From: Arenicola marina
Lineage: Eukaryota > Annelida > Polychaeta > Arenicolidae
Length of the DNA stretch: 64,000 nucleotides
Assembly: GCA_964019135.1 (NCBI GenBank)
Contig: OZ025253.1
Location: 4,841,059-4,905,058, forward strand
Direction: 5' to 3'
Made by a program: the position numbers and the translations under genes. A model generated the notes under the pieces. The model saw only the letters and a program-made list of their open reading frames with translations. It made no database searches and was not told the DNA's origin. Below, piece by piece: positions 49,070 to 62,100 of this stretch. The first letter of the stretch is position 1; the number at the start of each line of letters is the position of its first letter.

Positions 49070-51433
49070 TTCAGGCTATCTGGCCGTGGCATAAGTTCAG
49101 ACAGGAGACCTACACCCTTGACACTTGTCACAAGACTGCAGTGCATGGTGTAGGATAGCCTTGGACCAAGTGGGTCTCCCGAGACTGGGCTTAGGTGTAG
49201 GGAAAGTCACCAACCATAGTTTCATGCTAGCCGTGGCTCTGGCAGTGGCACTGCCACCCGTGTCAGTGACACTGACAGTAGGCCCTAAGTGCCACTGATT
49301 TCGCTGAAGGGGGACCCCCTGGACCCGAGGCCTCTTTCCTCGAGACCAGCCACTGCTCACCATAAAAACATTTTTGATAAGAACAGAATAAAAATATGAA
49401 TCTAACAATCTTTTTTTCCTAATTTGTTGCTGAAAGGCGTTCCTACAGATAAACAAATAGATCTAAAAATGGGATAATTATTAAGCCTATACGTAGTCTA
49501 AGAGTGGCACAAAAGTAGTGTTAGTGGCAATTGATGTGCCAACAACCATTTTCATATAAAACAATTGTCAATTATAAATAGTCTGATTACACAATAATTA
49601 AAAAGCTGGTAAATATAATATGTACCGGTAGATTGTTTAGAGTATTGCAAAAAATAAGTTATTTATTATAAGTACTTACAATATTTTGGTCCAGTTTTTT
49701 TCCAATTTATATGAATAAAGTCATCAATCCAAACATACTTTAGGTAAACATCACTGGTGCCATGCACACTCACAAACATCAAAAATCCAATAAATGATAT
49801 TTTAGAAAAATGTTCCAAACAACATATGTCATTTGTTTACCACAAAATTACTCTTTTGTTATGCAATAAATTGCTTTTGACTGAAAATCAACTTTATTAG
49901 CATTCTTTTAGCTTAACTTAGAGGGAGGTTATTTTAATATATATTGAATATGTTCATTGGGCCACACAAAGGGTATTGATCAATTGTGTATGTTATTTCC
50001 TTTCCCTATACAAATTTTGGAAATACTAATGGAAATTACATCTATAAGCTCTCATGTGTTTATAGTTTGCTTTATGATTTTCACAAATAGAGCAGCTGTC
50101 ACCCAGCCCAGTCAATTTCCATTTGTTCATTTGTTATAACTCAATCTAAATTAAATTAAATATAAATTACTAATCAGTACTCAATCTCAATTGGTAATTG
50201 ACTTTGCCAATTAGAGTTGCTAATTATATTCAACATGTGCAGGGTTTAATATTCTTTTGGTCTGAAATTTGATCAAATTGCTGGAAGTCCTATAATCTTA
50301 AAATTGGATTTGATTTATCCAGCAATGCGAAAATGTGGCTATATATATTGTCAGTTGCTTTATGAACTAGCACATAATAATCAATATCTTATGATATATG
50401 TAATATTGTCTGAAGATGTAGGCTACTTTTTCTTCAAAACCTCAAATTGCATAACATGTTCCTGTTATGACTGCAGGGTTTCATCCATTTTGTTTGACTT
50501 AATTTGTATAGAAATTGACCAATATGCTCTGTATGATATCAGTTTCACTACAAATTGTTTATTTACCAACAGTTTGATATTTGTTTCACACAAAAGAATT
50601 GTCTTTCTTTTTGTCAAAGTGACCAATTTAACCGGACTCAAATGTGAAACATGCCCATGTTGTTAAGTGGTGCATACATTTAGGCCTTGTCATACTGTAT
50701 CCTAGTGATTCAATTTTTTTGGCTTGTAAATGTCATACAATAAATGTCAATGGAATGGGTCAGATGCAAAGTGAATCATGCCCCCAACTCTTAGGGTTAC
50801 TTCCACCATGTGAAGGATGTCATATCCTAGAAAGGTGTGAGATATCTATCCTCCATGAAAATACAGACGTTTAACTTTTCTTTTACCTTCAAGGTTTCTT
50901 CGTTTTAGTCTAATCTAGTCTCATTTGGTTTAAGTTGAATATTATTTTGATGGTTTAATTATGGGGCATTGTGATAATATAACCATTCAGCGAAAATACA
51001 GTTATGAATTCCATATTGTTAACATATGAAGTGTATCACACAATCTGCTATTGACCTTTTGAATGGTATATTGGCTTACCCTGCCTCTAGTTGTTGCATG
51101 CCAGTTGTGCTTTATTAATGATCATAGGACCGTAGTATCGTATTTCATCACTTAATTATCACTTCAATCTGTATTGTTATTTGAATTAAACATACAGGCC
51201 TATATTTCATTTGCTTTGACATGCTGTCTATGTATATATCCACCTCAATTAAAGATTTCTGTCTCACTAGCAATCTGGTTGAGTTATGCATTGTGAATGG
51301 ATATATTAACGATTATATATATCTGGATGAGCTGCACTAAAAATCTGCAACACTTCTTTTAATAGAAAAACTTGTTTCGATTCGAAAATAGCTGCGCTCG
51401 CCCTATTAGGTTTGACCTATATGACACATTATA

Positions 51434-51615
51434 AAAGTAATAGCTCAGTGGGCTAGAGCGCTGGCATTCAACTCACTGGCCCCCTAAGAGCCTAGCGGCA
51501 CCTGGATCAGTGGTTCGAGCCTCGCTGTGGCCATGTCTGTGTGGTCACAGGATAAATATCCAATGTCTTTTTTCGCAAAGAGTAGGGGGTTATCGGCGCT
51601 GACATGGTTCCACTT
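51434..51615 (+). mobile_element. tRNA-derived SINE
   Basis: Plus copy: aatagctcagtgggctagag (A box), agtggttcgagcctcgctgt (B box), then tctgtgtggtcacaggataa and ttttcgcaaagagtaggggg. Matches the minus copies when reversed. Confidence 0.82.
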
Positions 51616-52370
51616 TGAGAATTGTTATCTCGAAAGAATGCATCCTATGTGATTAAGGTTATGTTACTCGTTGAACAAAGATTGACGAGCACTACCACTT
51701 CTACTTCTGCGACTCATGCTGCTGCAATAATTGCTCCCTTCACAGACGTGTATGAAGGAACGTCATTAATTAGACTTGTTGCTGTTACGGAATATATATA
51801 TATTATAACGTGTAGCAATTCGAGAATGTGATACTTATTAACCTTATGAATGTCGCCTTTTATTCTACAACATCTTATTTAGAAGAAACGTGGCATGTCG
51901 GGAATTCAATGACAGAAAGACGGATGTGTTGCTCGTCTATTTTATTGACACATATTAAAAGACGACCGGACAAGTGTTCAATAGTTCAACGATATAATAG
52001 GGCAAATAAATGAGATTTTCATTTTATGTAAAGCATTTCTTAATCAGCTCCACAACTGTTTAAGCCAGAGGAATGGTATCGTCTGACTTGTGTTTCAGTC
52101 CATGTGGGGTCGACATCTGTGACGCAGGTCAAGGGATAGCTTGAAATAAAACCAACTGAATCAACGCAACGGTTTCATACATCTACGACATAGCTAGAGT
52201 CAGAATATATATGTTCCCATATTGGACACCGTGATCAACACGGTCACGTTTCAAATGATCTGGTTGCCATGTAAACTGGCTGAGACTCAGGGGAATTATG
52301 CGATTGCGCGACCCGGCTTTCCTGCATTGATAATAATTTAAATGGAGGATATATGGGCCTGATCTAATAT

Positions 52371-52480
52371 ATAAAGTCACATGCGTCACAAAAAGGGCCT
52401 ATGACTAGGGGATCCCATTATCTTGGACGGATCTGCCCCTCTGCGGCTGGTATGACCTATTCAGAATATTATAGAATTAA
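52371..52480 (-). pseudogene. Decayed EGF exon at the 3' edge of the array
   Basis: On minus, GATCCCCTAGTCATAGGCC and CTTTTTGTGACGCATGTGAC align with GATCCCGGGTTCACAGGC and CTTTGTGACACAGGTAAC of the intact exons. In-frame stops (TAG) and a destroyed donor (CATGTG) show it cannot be used. It lies one unit downstream of the last intact exon. Confidence 0.7.
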
Positions 52481-52989
52481 TGAATCATATACAATGAGAG
52501 AATATAAACAGTGATTATTTTGTTCTATTGGAATACCCTTGATCATTTACACAAGCAATTGAAGTTGAATGATATAGTAATATCGAAAACACATTTAAAT
52601 CTGAGCAGTCAGTTCACCACTAGACAAACCCCCTTTGCCGCTACGCTATACATCTTATCTATGCAAATGCAGGTTCAAACGGACACGGAATACGAAATCG
52701 AGATGCCATTGAATATCATTTTTGCAACTTACACAGCTCAGATTGTATTACTTTGTATTGGTCGACCAAAAGCGCAAGAGAGTTACACTTATCAACAGTC
52801 GGCTATGGCATAAGTTGCGTTTTTGTCTGTTCTATATTATGATTGCGTTCAAGTACAAACCGATATTTCTACATCCCGCTTGATTTCTATCTTAATGGAA
52901 TTGTAAGCCAGGCATTGACAGAATGCATCGCAATAAGAAACGCGTTCTAAATAAGTGAGATACGGGCCTGCTGTAATATGTCCAGTTAC

Positions 52990-53109
52990 CTGTGTCACAA
53001 AGATTGCCTGTGAACCCGGGATCACAGTTGCAAGTGAAGGTACTTGGCGATGTCGGGATGCAATTACCATTCACACATTGGTCGGGCACACAAGGGTCGA
53101 CTACTATGA
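52990..53109 (-). CDS. EGF exon 15 (most 3'), type A unit
   Basis: Reads ...CIPTSPSTF...; its 3' flank is type A (gcattgacagaatgcatcgc on plus). It is followed downstream by a longer intron segment and then the decayed exon. Confidence 0.85.
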
Positions 53110-56100
53110 CTGGCACAATATGAAAGATTAAGAATACTAAACGATTAATGAATCATATACAATGTTTAGAGAACATACACAGTGATTATTTTGTCCCATT
53201 GAACTCAATCCTCTTGATCAATTACACGAGGAATTGAATTTGTATTACTTTGTATTGGTCGACCAAAAGCGCAAGATAATCATACTTATCAATAGTCGGG
53301 CTACGTCATAAGTTGCGTCTGTTGAGTGGTCTATATTATGATTGCGTTTAAGTACATAGCGATATTTCTACAATCCGCTTGATTTCTATCTTAATGGAAT
53401 AACAAGCCAGGAATTCTCATGAAGAATCGCAATAAAGAAACACGTTCTAAGTAAGTGAGATATGGGCCTGCTGTAAAATGTCCAGTTACCTGTGTCACAA
53501 AGATTGCCTGTGAACCCGGGATCACAGTTGCAAGTGAAGGTAGTTGGCGATGTCGGGATGCAATTACCGTTCACACATTGGTCGGGAACGCAAGGGTCGA
53601 CTACTATGACTGGCACAATATGAAAGATTAAAAATATTAAACGATTAATGAATCATATACAATGTTTAGAGAACATACACAGTGATTATTTTGTTCCATT
53701 GAACTAAATCCTCTTGATCAATTACACAAGGAATTGAAGTTGTATTACTTTGTATTGGTCGACCAAAAGCGCAAGATAATCATACTTATCAATAGTCGGG
53801 CTATGTCATAAGTTGCGTCTGTTGAGTGGTCTATATTTTGATTGCGTTCAAGTACATAGCAATATTTCTACAACCCGCTTGATTTCTATCTTAATGGAAT
53901 AGCAAGCCAGGAATTCTCATGAAGAATCGCAATAAAGAAACACGTTCTAAATAAGTGAGATATGGGCCTGCTGTAATATGTCTAGTTACCTGTGTCACAA
54001 AGATTGCCTGTGAACCCGGGATCACAGTTGCAAGTGAAGGTAGTTGGCGATGTCGGGATGCAATTACCGTTCACACATTGGTCGGGAACGCAAGGGTCGA
54101 CTACTATGACTGGCACAATATGAAAGATTAAAAATATTAAACGATTAATGAATCATATACAATGTTTAGAGAACATACACAGTGATTATTTTGTCCCATT
54201 GAACTCAATCCTCTTGATCAATTACACAAGAAATTGAAGTTGTAATACTTTGTATTGGTCGACCAAAAGCGCAAGAGAGTTACACTTATCAACAGTCGGC
54301 TATGGCATAAGCTGCGTGTTTTGTCTGTTCTATATTATGATTGCGTTCAAGTACAAACCGATATTTCTACATCCCGCTTGATTTCTATCTTAATGGAATT
54401 GTAAGCCAGGCATTGACAGAATGCATCGCAATAAGAAACGCGTTCTAAATAAGTGAGATACGGGCCTGCTGTAATATGTCCAGTTACCTGTGTCACAAAG
54501 ATTGCCTGTGAACCCGGGATCACAGTTGCAAGTGAAGGTACTTGGCGATGTCGGGATGCAATTACCGTTCACACATTGGTCGGGAACGCAAGGGTCGACT
54601 ACTATGACTGGCACAATATGAAAGATTAAAAATATTAAATGATTAATGAATCATATACAATGTTTAGAGAACATACACAGTGATTATTTTGTTCCATTGA
54701 ACTAAATCCTCTTGATCAATTACACAAGGAATTGAAGTTGTATTACTTTGTATTGGTCGACCAAAAGCGCAAGATAATCATACTTATCAATAGTCGGGCT
54801 ATGTCATAAGTTGCGTCTGTTGAGTGGTCTATATTATGATTGCGTTCAAGTACATAGCAATATTTCTACAACCCACTTGATTTCTATCTTAATGGAATAG
54901 CAAGCCAGGAATTCTCATGAAGAATCGCAATAAAGAAACACGTTCTAAATAAGTGAGATATGGGCCTGCTGTAATATGTCTAGTTACCTGTGTCACAAAG
55001 ATTGCCTGTGAACCCGGGATCACAGTTGCAAGTGAAGGTAGTTGGCGATGTCGGGATGCAATTACCGTTCACACATTGGTCGGGAACGCAAGGGTCGACT
55101 ACTATGACTGGCACAATATGAAAGATTAAAAATATTAAACGATTAATGAATCATATACAATGTTTAGAGAACATACACAGTGATTATTTTGTTCCATTGA
55201 ACTAAATCCTCTTGATCAATTACACAAGGAATTGAAGTTGTATTACTTTGTATTGGTCGACCAAAAGCGCAAGATAATCATACTTATCAATAGTCGGGCT
55301 ATGTCATAAGTTGCGTCTGTTGAGTGGTCTATTTTATGATTGCGTTCAAGTATATAGCAATATTTCTACAACCCGCTTGATTTCTATCTTAATGGAATAG
55401 CAAGCCAGGAATTCTCATGAAGAATCGCAATAAAGAAACACGTTCTAAATAAGTGAGATATGGGCCTGCTGTAATATGTCTAGTTACCTGTGTCACAAAG
55501 ATTGCCTGTGAACCCGGGATCACAGTTGCAAGTGAAGGTAGTTGGCGATGTCGGGATGCAATTACCGTTCACACATTGGTCGGGAACGCAAGGGTCGACT
55601 ACTATGACTGGCACAATATGAAAGATTAAAAATATTAAACGATTAATGAATCATATACAATGTTTAGAGAACATACACAGTGATTATTTTGTTCCATTGA
55701 ACTAAATCCTCTTGATCAATTACACAAGGAATTGAAGTTGTATTACTTTGTATTGGTCGACCAAAAGCGCAAGATAATCATACTTATCAATAGTCGGGCT
55801 ATGTCATAAGTTGCGTCTGTTGAGTGGTCTATATTATGATTGCGTTCAAGTACATAGCAATATTTCTACAACCCGCTTGATTTCTATCTTAATGGAATAG
55901 CAAGCCAGGAATTCTCATGAAGAATCGCAATAAAGAAACACGTTCTAAATAAGTGAGATATGGGCCTGCTGTAATATGTCTAGTTACCTGTGTCACAAAG
56001 ATTGCCTGTGAACCCGGGATCACAGTTGCAAGTGAAGGTAGTTGGCGATGTCGGGATGCAATTACCGTTCACACATTGGTCGGGAACGCAAGGGTCGACT

Positions 56101-59100
56101 ACTATGACTGGCACAATATGAAAGATTAAAAATATTAAACGATTATTGAATCATATACAATGTTTAGAGAACATACACAGTGATTATTTTGTCCCATTGA
56201 ACTCCATCCTCTTGATCAATTACACAATGAATTGAAGTTGTACTACTTTGTATTGGTCGACCAAAAGCGCAAGATAATCATACTTATCAATAGTCGGGCT
56301 ATGTCATAAGTTGCGTCTGTTGAGTGTTCTATATTATGATTGTGTTCAAGTACATAGCGATATTTCTAAAACCCGTTTGATTTCTATCTTAATGGAATAG
56401 CAAGCCAGGAATTCTCATGAAGAATCGCAATAAAGAAACACGTTCTAAATAAGTGAGATATGGGCCTGCTGTAATATGTCTAGTTACCTGTGTCACAAAG
56501 ATTGCCTGTGAACCCGGGATCACAGTTGCAAGTGAAGGTAGTTGGCGATGTCGGGATGCAATTACCGTTCACACATTGGTCGGGAACGCAAGGGTCGACT
56601 ACTATGACTGGCACAATATGAAATATTAAAAATATTAAACGATTAATGAATCATATACAATGTTTAGAGAACATACACAGTGATTATTTTGTCCCATTGA
56701 ACTCAATCCTCTTGATCAATTACACAAGAAATTGAAGTTGTACTACTTTGTATTGGTCGACCAAAAGCGCAAGAGAGTTACACTTATCAACAGTCGGCTA
56801 TGGCATAAGTTGCGTTTTTGTCTGTTCTATATTATGATTGCGTTCAAGTACAAACCGATATTTCTACAACCCGCTTGATTTCTATCTTAATGGAATTGTA
56901 AGCCAGGCATTGACAGAATGCATCGCAATAAGAAACGCGTTCTAAATAAGTGAGATATGGGCCTGCTGTAATATGTCTAGTTACCTGTGTCACAAAGATT
57001 GCCTGTGAACCCGGGATCACAGTTGCAAGTGAAGGTACTTGGCGATGTCGGGATGCAATTACCGTTCACACATTGGTCGGGAACGCAAGGGTCGACTACT
57101 ATGACTGGCACAATATGAAAGATTAAGAATATTAAACGATTAATGAATCATATACGATGTTTAGAGAACATACACAGTGATTATTTTGTCCCATTGAACT
57201 CAATCCTCTTGATCAATTACACAAGAAATTGAAGTTGTACTACTTTGTATTGGTCGACCAAAAGCGCAAGAGAGTTACACTTATCAACAGTCGGCTATGG
57301 CATAAGTTGCGTTTTTGTCTGTTCTATATTATGATTGCGTTCAAGTACAAACCGATATTTCTACAACCCGCTTGATTTCTATCTTAATGGAATTGTAAGC
57401 CAGGCATTGACAGAATGCATCGCAATAAGAAACGCGTTCTAAATAAGTGAGATATGGGCCTGCTGTAATATGTCTAGTTACCTGTGTCACAAAGATTGCC
57501 TGTGAACCCGGGATCACAGTTGCAAGTGAAGGTACTTGGCGATGTCGGGATGCAATTACCGTTCACACATTGGTCGGGAACGCAAGGGTCGACTACTATG
57601 ACTGGCACAATATGAAAGATTAAGAATATTAAACGATTAATGAATCATATACGATGTTTAGAGAACATACACAGTGATTATTTTGTCCCATTGAACTCAA
57701 TCCTCTTGATCAATTACACAAGGAATTGAAGTTGTATTACTTTGTATTGGTCGACCAAAAGCGCAAGACAATCATACTTATCAATAGTCGGGCTACGTCA
57801 TAAGTTGCGTCTGTTGAGTGGTCTATATTATGATTGCGTTTAAGTACATAGCGATATTTCTACAATCCGCTTGATTTCTATCTTAATGGAATAGCAAGCC
57901 AGGAATTCTCATGAAGAATCGCAATAAAGAAACACGTTCTAAGTAAGTGAGATATGGGCCTGCTGTAAAATGTCCAGTTACCTGTGTCACAAAGATTGCC
58001 TGTGAACCCGGGATCACAGTTGCAAGTGAAGGTAGTTGGCGATGTCGGGATGCAATTACCGTTCACACATTGGTCGGGAACGCAAGGGTCGACTACTATG
58101 ACTGGCACAATATGAAAGATTAAAAATATTAAACGATTAATGAATCATATACAATGTTTAGAGAACATACACAGTGATTATTTTGTTCCATTGAACTCCA
58201 TCCTCTTGATCAATTACACAAGGAATTGAAGTTGTATTACTTTGTATTGGTCGACCAAAAGCGCAAGATAATCATACTTATCAATAGTCGGGCTATGTCA
58301 TAAGTTGCGTCTGTTGAGTGGTCTATATTATGATTGCGTTCAAGTACATAGCAATATTTCTACAACCCGCTTGATTTCTATCTTAATGGAATAGCAAGCC
58401 AGGAATTCTCATGAAGAATCGCAATAAAGAAACACGTTCTAAATAAGTGAGATATGGGCCTGCTGTAATATGTCTAGTTACCTGTGTCACAAAGATTGCC
58501 TGTGAACCCGGGATCACAGTTGCAAGTGAAGGTAGTTGGCGATGTCGGGATGCAATTACCGTTCACACATTGGTCGGGAACGCAAGGGTCGACTACTATG
58601 ACTGGCACAATATGAAAGATTAAAAATATTAAACGATTATTGAATCATATACAATGTTTAGAGAACATACACAGTGATTATTTTGTTCCATTGAACTCAA
58701 TTGTCTTGATCAATTACACAAGGAATTGAAGTTGTATTACTTTGTATTGGTCGACCAAAAGCGCAAGATAATCATACTTATCAATAGTTGGACTATGTCA
58801 TAAGATAAGTTGCGTCTGTTGAGTGTTCTATATTATGATTGCGTTCAAGGACATAGCGATATTGCAACAACCCGCTTGATTTCTATCTTTAAGTTAATGG
58901 AATTGCAAGCCAGGCATTTACAGAATGCATCGCAACAAGGAAACACATTCTAAATAAGTGAGATATGGGCCTGCTGTAATATGTCCAGTTACCTGTGTCA
59001 CAAAGATTGCCTGTGAACCCGGGATCACAGTTGCAAGTGAAGGTAGTTGGCGATGTCGGGATGCAATTACCGTTCACACATTGGTCGGGAACGCAAGGGT

Positions 59101-62100
59101 CGACTACTATGACTGGCACAATATGAAAGATTAAAAATATTAAACGATTATTGAATCATATACAATGTTTAGAGAACATACACAGTGATTATTTTGTCCC
59201 ATTGAACTCAATTGTCTTGATCAATTAAACAAGGAATTGAAGTTGTATTACTTTGTATTGGTCGACCAAAAGCGCAAGATAATCATACTTATCAATAGTC
59301 GGGCTACGTCATAAGTTGCGTCGGTTGAGTGTTCTATATTATGATTGCGTTCAAGGACATAGCGATATTTCTACAACCCGCTTGATTTCTATCTTTAAGT
59401 TAATGGAATTGCAAGCCAGGCATTTACAGAATGCATCGCAACAAGGAAACACGTTCTAAATAAGTGAGATATGGGCCTGCTGTAATATGTCCAGTTACCT
59501 GTGTCACAAAGATCGCCTGTGAACCCGGGATCACAGTTGCAAGTGAAGGTAGTTGGCGATGTCGGGATGCAATTACCGTTCACACATTGGTCGGGAACGC
59601 AAGGGTCGACTACTATGACTGGCACAATATGAAAGAATATGAACATTAAACAATTAATGAATCATATACAATGTTTAGAGGGTAAACCCAGTGATTATTT
59701 TGTCCCCTAATCATTTACACAAGGAATTGAAGTTGAATGACATTGTAATATCGAAAATACATCTACATCTGAACAGTCCGATCACCATTAGACAAACACC
59801 CTTTGCAGCTAAGCTGTACATCTTGTCCCCTCCAAATGAGGTTCAAACGGACACGGAAGAAGAATTCGAGATGCCATTGAATATCATTGTTGCAAATGTT
59901 CTCTGAAGATTACACAGATCACATTGTATACATTTAGATTCGCCGACCAAAAAGCGTAAGATAAGCCTACTTATCAGTAGTCGCCTATGTCATATGATGC
60001 GATTGTTGCGTGTTCTATATTATGTTTGCATTCAAGTACAAAGAGATATTTTCACAAGTCCCTTGATTTCTACCTTGATGGAATAACAAGCTGTTATTGT
60101 CGTGCGATGACTGACTTCACACACGGTGATCCACAAATATAACATTTTGAATGGTCCTGTTCCGTTTCCATATCAACCTGTTGGGGTTCAGTCGAATAAT
60201 ACGATGAAAAAATAATATTTGCGTTAATTGGTAGAGACCAGAATTCTCAGAATGCACCGCAATAACGAAACACGTTCTAAATAAGTGAGATATTGGCCTG
60301 ATGTAAAATGTCCCGTTACCTGTGTCACAAAGATCGCCTGTGAACCCGGGATCACAGTTGCAAGTGAAGGTAGTTGGCGATGTCGGGATGCAATCACCGT
60401 ACACACATTGATCGGGAATGCAAGGGTCGATCACTGCGGGTGGCATAATGTGAAAGACGAACCACATTACTAAGATGTTATAAGTAAGGTACTAGTTTCT
60501 GTCAGTTTCATAACATACTACTAGTAAGGGTGAATCATATTCCCGCCTGCATACCCCGCCACGCCCCCACACTCAAGTATATTATATATCGAAATATGAA
60601 TGCTCTCCTCCATGTCATGCCGTACCCTGATGACAAGTTTTTTTGTGTTCAACCTTCCAGGTTGTTTACCTATTTTACCTATTTTAGTATTCCGTGGCAA
60701 CACTTAATTTGTCAACCATGCTTCTCGTTTAACAACGTCACTCAATAACCTTTAACAAATTTACAATAAGGAAGTGAAGTTGGAACGATGGAACATCGAA
60801 AATACATCAGCATGTATCTAAACGTCGCCATTAGAAAATTGGCGTTTGATATTAAGTTGTGCAACTTGTCTCTTATGATTCGCGTTCGCCCGATCGCGGG
60901 ACGTGTAATCGGGAAGCAATTGGTTATCATTGCTACAAATGTTCTCTTAAGATTACGCAGATCGTATTGGATTAATTTATATTGGTGATCACACCACCTG
61001 CCTCACACCTAAAGCACCACAGTACACACTTGTATCACACTTGTATCACTCACCTATCTCACACCACTCACCTGTCTCACACCACTCACCTGTCTCACAC
61101 CACACACCTGTCTCACACCAATCACACCACTCACCTGTCTCACACAAATCACCTGTCTCACACCACTCACCTGTCTCGCACCACTCACCTGTCTCACACC
61201 ACTCACCTGTCTCACACCACTCACCTGTCTCACACCACTCACCTGTCTCACACAAATCACCTGTCTCACACCACTCACCTGTCTCACACCACTCACCTGT
61301 CTCACACCACTCACCTGTCTCACACCACTCACCTGTCTCACACAAATCACCTGTCTCACACCACTCACCTGTCTCACACAAATCACCTGTCTCACACCAC
61401 TCACCTGTCTCACACCAATCACCTGTCTCACACCACTCACCTGTCTCACACCACTCACCTGTCTCACACCACTCACCTGTCTCACACAAATCACCTGTCT
61501 CACACCACTCACCTGTCTCACACCACTCACCTGTCTCACACCACTCACCTGTCTCACACCACACACCTGTCTCACACCAATCACACCACTCACCTGTCTC
61601 ACACAAATCACCTGTCTCACACCACTCACCTGTCTCACACCACTCACCTGTCTCACACCACTCACCTGTCTCACACCACTCACCTGTCTCACATTACACA
61701 CCTGTCTCACACCCATCACACCACTCACCTGTCTCACACAAATCACCTGTCTCACACCACTCACCTGTCTCACACCACTCACCTGTCTCACACCACTCAC
61801 CTGTCTCACACCACTCACCTGTCTCACACAAATCACCTCTCTCACACCACTCACCTGTCTCACACCACTCACCTGTCTCACACCACTCACCTGTCTCACA
61901 CCACTCACCTGTCTCACACCACTCACCTGTCTCACACCACTCACCTGTCTCACACAAATCACCTGTCTCACACCACTCACCTGTCTCGCACCACTCACCT
62001 GTCTCACACCACTCACCTGTCTCACACCACTCACCTGTCTCACACCACTCACCTGTCTCACACAAATCACCTGTCTCACACCACTCACCTGTCTCACACC

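Larger units (their letters stand above)
46048..52370. other. Long stretch without a recognised gene
   Basis: AT-rich, especially 49.5-51.4 kb. It contains a 16-18-base G run near 46506, two plus-strand SINEs, and an inverted repeat at 49009-49069. Open frames at 49097-49456 (minus) and 50304-50666 (plus) show no family motif or splice context and are not called. Confidence 0.5.
52383..60470 (-). repeat. About 500-bp tandem array of EGF exon plus intron
   Basis: Fifteen intact units and one decayed unit. Central spacing is 497-500 bp, with introns as similar as exons. At least three subtypes (A, B, C) follow the order A B B A B B B B A A B B C C from low to high coordinate, then the divergent copy. 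Edge units are longer, with a segment of about 200 bp (near 52560-52740 and 59740-59940, with related sequence at 60790-60960) that is absent from the central units. Confidence 0.92.

Noticed and set aside
49097..49456. 119-codon minus frame
   Set aside because: No recognisable motif and no splice or start context; it lies in a region with short CAGTGACACTG repeats.
50304..50666. 120-codon plus frame in AT-rich sequence
   Set aside because: No family similarity recognised; composition resembles non-coding surroundings.
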